Assembly: GCA_947483545.1 (NCBI GenBank)
Contig: CANKNP010000311.1
Span: forward strand, 1 to 6,120
Origin: Deltaproteobacteria bacterium
GTDB taxonomy: Bacteria > Myxococcota > UBA796 > SXON01
DNA length: 6,120 nt
Reading direction: 5' to 3'
Of the stretch, positions 4,388 to 6,120 are shown one piece after another. Each line of letters begins with the position of its first letter. Positions within the stretch are counted from its first letter, which is position 1. A program made the position numbers and the translations under genes. The notes under the pieces were generated by a model. It was not told the origin of the DNA, did no database searches, and saw nothing but the letters and a program-made list of their open reading frames with translations.

Positions 4388-6120
4388 CGTTCCGTCGGCG
4401 TCCACGATGAAGAACGGCTCGGGGTCGGTCGCGGAGTTCAAGTCGGACGTGGTGCGATGGGCACCGGCGGGCCGCGTTGTGACGGCCCAGGAGTAGGAAA
4501 GATCCGTGTCGTCGGGGTCGCTGGAGTCGGACGCCGAGAGCTGGATCTCGTCGCAGGTCTCGACGGGGTCGGCTGTCAACACCGAGGCCACCGCCGTGGG
4601 GCTTCGGTTGGACACGGTGGTGCTGGGCGACGCCGTCTGCGTTCCCTCAACGATGCCGTCCGAGGGCCACACCCGGACCTGCACAGACTGACCGACGTCG
4701 AGGAGCGTCGTCATCGTGTCGGCTTCTTCCCCGCTGACAGCCAAGCCATCGACGTACCATTGGTAGCGGTAAATAGGGAGGTCGCCATCTGCGTCATCGA
4801 AACCCGCGGGAGAGGCCACCGCGAAGGTGTCGTTGTAGAGCGGGCTCGGGAGGATGGCCACGTTGGTCAACGTGGGCGTCGCGTTCCCGACAATCAGCGT
4901 GTCCGAGCGCACGGGCGTGCCCGAGCCGTAGGTGTCGATCGGCGTCGCCTCCAGGTAGATCTCCTGATCGCGAAGGAGCCCAGAGTAGGTCGCATTCGTG
5001 CCCGCCTCGACCCCGTCCACCATCCAAGCGTAGCCGACCCGCTGGGAGTCACCGTCCGGGTCGGTCCAGCCACTCACGGACGAGGAGAGCGTGGTGCTGG
5101 CTGTCGCCGTCGTTGGGCTGACACTCACGGACGTGAGAGACGGCAGCGTATTGTCGATGGTGATCACGTTCGAGTCGACTGGGTCGCCCACCTCGTCCGC
5201 GTCGTAGGGGGTCACCGTGCAGGAGACCGTGTCGTCGCGTTTGAAGGACGACCCGGTGAGGGTGCTGCTGGAGGCGCTGATCGCCCCGCTGTTCACATAC
5301 CAATCGAAGCTGTAGTCGATGTCGTCGCCATCGACGTCGATCTCGCCGACCGGGGCGCAGGTCAACGTGTCGGATTCGTGGCCAGGATCGGGCGTGAGCT
5401 CCGCGCCATCGACGCTCGGCGCGGTGTCTCGGACCACGACCGTGTTGGACGTGACGGTGTCCGAGATGAGCTGCCCATCGCTTGCGTAGGCGGTCACGAC
5501 GACGGTGTCGCCCCGGTAGATGTCTGTCGTCAGGGTGTCCGTCTCTCCCGCGTCCTGTTCAGCGACCACGCTCCCGTTGATCGACCAGACGTAGTGAACG
5601 GTGACATCGTCGCCATCCACGTCGTCCAAACCGACGGCGCTGACCCCCAGGGTCTCGCCATACCGGGCGTCCCAGGGGCCCAACGTCAAGCCTGTCAGCG
5701 TCGGAGCCGTGTCGTCCACGCGCACCGTCGCGGTCGCCATCGGCCCGTTGGAGGCGCCATCCGCGGGCGTCGCCTCTACGGTCCACTGCTCCCCCGATCC
5801 CGTCGCGCTCGCGAGCACCGTCCGTTCATTGGCCCACTCGCTCACCTCCACGCCGTCTCGGAGCCAACGTACACTCCAGGTGAGCAGCTCCTCATCGGCA
5901 TCCTGCGCGTCCAGGACAACGGTTACGTCGTCAGCCGTCAAGGGGTTGGATGGTTCGATGACCGCAGTGCTGTCCGTCGGCGGGCTGTTCCCAACCGTGA
6001 CACTCGCCTCACCGGGCTCCCCGCTCCATTGGCCATCCGAGGCCGTCACCCGCAGCGTGATCACATCGCCCAGCGTGGTCTGGCTCGCTGCGAGCTGCAG
6101 GCCCGTCCCGATGACCACCC
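4040..6120 (-). CDS. Ig/PKD-like tandem-repeat surface or secreted protein, 5' end beyond window, with chimeric C-terminal tail
   Basis: The frame is open from the right window edge to the TAA at 4042-4040. The first usable start codon, a GTG at 6118, lies inside a repeat and is not taken as the real start, so the N-terminus and any signal peptide are missing. Counting from 6118 there are 692 residues. Residues 1-577 are modules of about 90 residues with boundaries near 48, 140, 235, 327, 416 and 508, each ending in a strand plus a linker such as VRVDDTAPT, VVRDTAPS, TIDNTLPS, IVGNATPT or TVSNRSPT. Four carry an acidic loop and strand of the type D-x-DGD...Y-x-W-x-(V/I)-(D/N)G (DDVDGDD, DVDGDD, DPDGD, DADGD), a likely calcium site. 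Such acidic repeat stalks are typical of exported adhesins or matrix proteins. The seventh module is cut short at DADGT, and residues 578-692 are a charged helical tail of another origin. The modules differ strongly in sequence, so they are old duplications. Confidence 0.85.
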   Translation of the reverse strand, partial: VVIGTGLQLAASQTTLGDVITLRVTASDGQWSGEPGEASVTVGNSPPTDSTAVIEPSNPLTADDVTVVLDAQDADEELLTWSVRWLRDGVEVSEWANERTVLASATGSGEQWTVEATPADGASNGPMATATVRVDDTAPTLTGLTLGPWDARYGETLGVSAVGLDDVDGDDVTVHYVWSINGSVVAEQDAGETDTLTTDIYRGDTVVVTAYASDGQLISDTVTSNTVVVRDTAPSVDGAELTPDPGHESDTLTCAPVGEIDVDGDDIDYSFDWYVNSGAISASSSTLTGSSFKRDDTVSCTVTPYDADEVGDPVDSNVITIDNTLPSLTSVSVSPTTATASTTLSSSVSGWTDPDGDSQRVGYAWMVDGVEAGTNATYSGLLRDQEIYLEATPIDTYGSGTPVRSDTLIVGNATPTLTNVAILPSPLYNDTFAVASPAGFDDADGDLPIYRYQWYVDGLAVSGEEADTMTTLLDVGQSVQVRVWPSDGIVEGTQTASPSTTVSNRSPTAVASVLTADPVETCDEIQLSASDSSDPDDTDLSYSWAVTTRPAGAHRTTSDLNSATDPEPFFIVDADGTEQLENLLLLARALGVRRSTLRTLEHRMSVLLRQARSEGREEGLEQGREQGREQGLIRGRGQALAVALRATGLLVGTDRVLSLGALSDDEVMTLLQHRLRDPTTGLDDLLARVHGA
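4229..4276. repeat. Four 12-bp tandem units coding for a four-residue repeat
   Basis: Units on the plus strand are TTGCTCACGACC (4229-4240), an identical copy (4241-4252), TTGCTCGAGCCC (4253-4264) and TTCCTCGCGACC (4265-4276). On the minus strand they encode GREE, GLEQ, GREQ and GREQ (residues 615-630). The period is a multiple of three, so slippage would change the linker length without breaking the frame. The two perfect copies suggest a recent expansion. Confidence 0.9.
4595..5974 (-). repeat. Five complete Ig-like modules in tandem (protein-level repeat)
   Basis: Module spans on the minus strand are about 5974-5699, 5698-5414, 5413-5138, 5137-4871 and 4870-4595, each 89-95 codons. A partial module lies on either side (6118-5975 and 4594-4388). 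The shared pattern is an opening strand with 'L/V...P', an acidic DGD loop, an aromatic-rich strand (YVWSING, FDWYVNSG, YAWMVDG, YQWYVDG), a hydrophilic 'T.....GD.V.V' hairpin, a final 'V.A.DG' strand and the linker 'TxPT/S'. The 5974-5699 module is the most divergent: its acidic loop reads DAQDADEE and its aromatic strand VRWLRDG. There is little obvious DNA-level identity between units. Confidence 0.75.

Noticed and set aside
4049..4496. Two overlapping plus-strand open frames opposite the chimeric tail
   Set aside because: Their repeats (SRPCSRPCSRP and similar) simply mirror the 12-bp tandem repeat of the minus-strand gene, and no domain or signal is seen.

Overview
The window is GC-rich (roughly two thirds G+C by eye) and densely coded. 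The gene types suggest a Gram-negative bacterium of the Myxococcota/'Deltaproteobacteria' kind: a large lipoprotein of the sulfatase/alkaline-phosphatase superfamily, a TPR-like Ala-rich protein, an exported SRPBCC protein, and a giant Ig/PKD-like repeat protein with 'DxDGD...Y.W.VDG' modules. The taxonomic call is inference from gene style; no rRNA or other marker gene is present.

Layout. Positions 1-747 (minus) hold the N-terminal 249 codons of an alpha-helical, TPR-like protein that runs off the left edge. It starts inside the stop codon of the gene before it (ATGA overlap at 744-749). Positions 747-3344 (minus) encode an 865-residue lipoprotein of the sulfatase-like fold in which Thr sits where classical sulfatases have Cys/Ser. 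A 59-bp divergent gap (3345-3403) separates it from a plus-strand gene, 3404-4027, for a 207-residue exported SRPBCC/START-like protein. That gene converges, with only 12 bp between the stop codons, on a minus-strand reading frame at 4040-6120. This last frame enters from the right edge and encodes about seven tandem Ig/PKD-like modules, then an unrelated helical tail.

How the parts relate. The lipoprotein and the TPR-like gene form a translationally coupled operon. The SRPBCC gene may share the divergent control region. Three of the four products appear to be envelope or secreted proteins. No mobile element, RNA gene or CRISPR array was recognised.

The most unusual point is the 3' end of the repeat-protein gene. 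The last PKD-like module stops abruptly at its 'DADGT' strand (about 4388) and continues in frame into a charged helical tail with a GREE/GLEQ/GREQ four-residue repeat. Such tails are typical of Rpn/YhgA-like (PD-(D/E)XK 'recombination-promoting nuclease') proteins. This looks like a recombination or deletion junction, or a real chimeric gene. Other points are the Thr nucleophile position of the sulfatase-like protein and a 10-bp homopolymer just after its lipobox.
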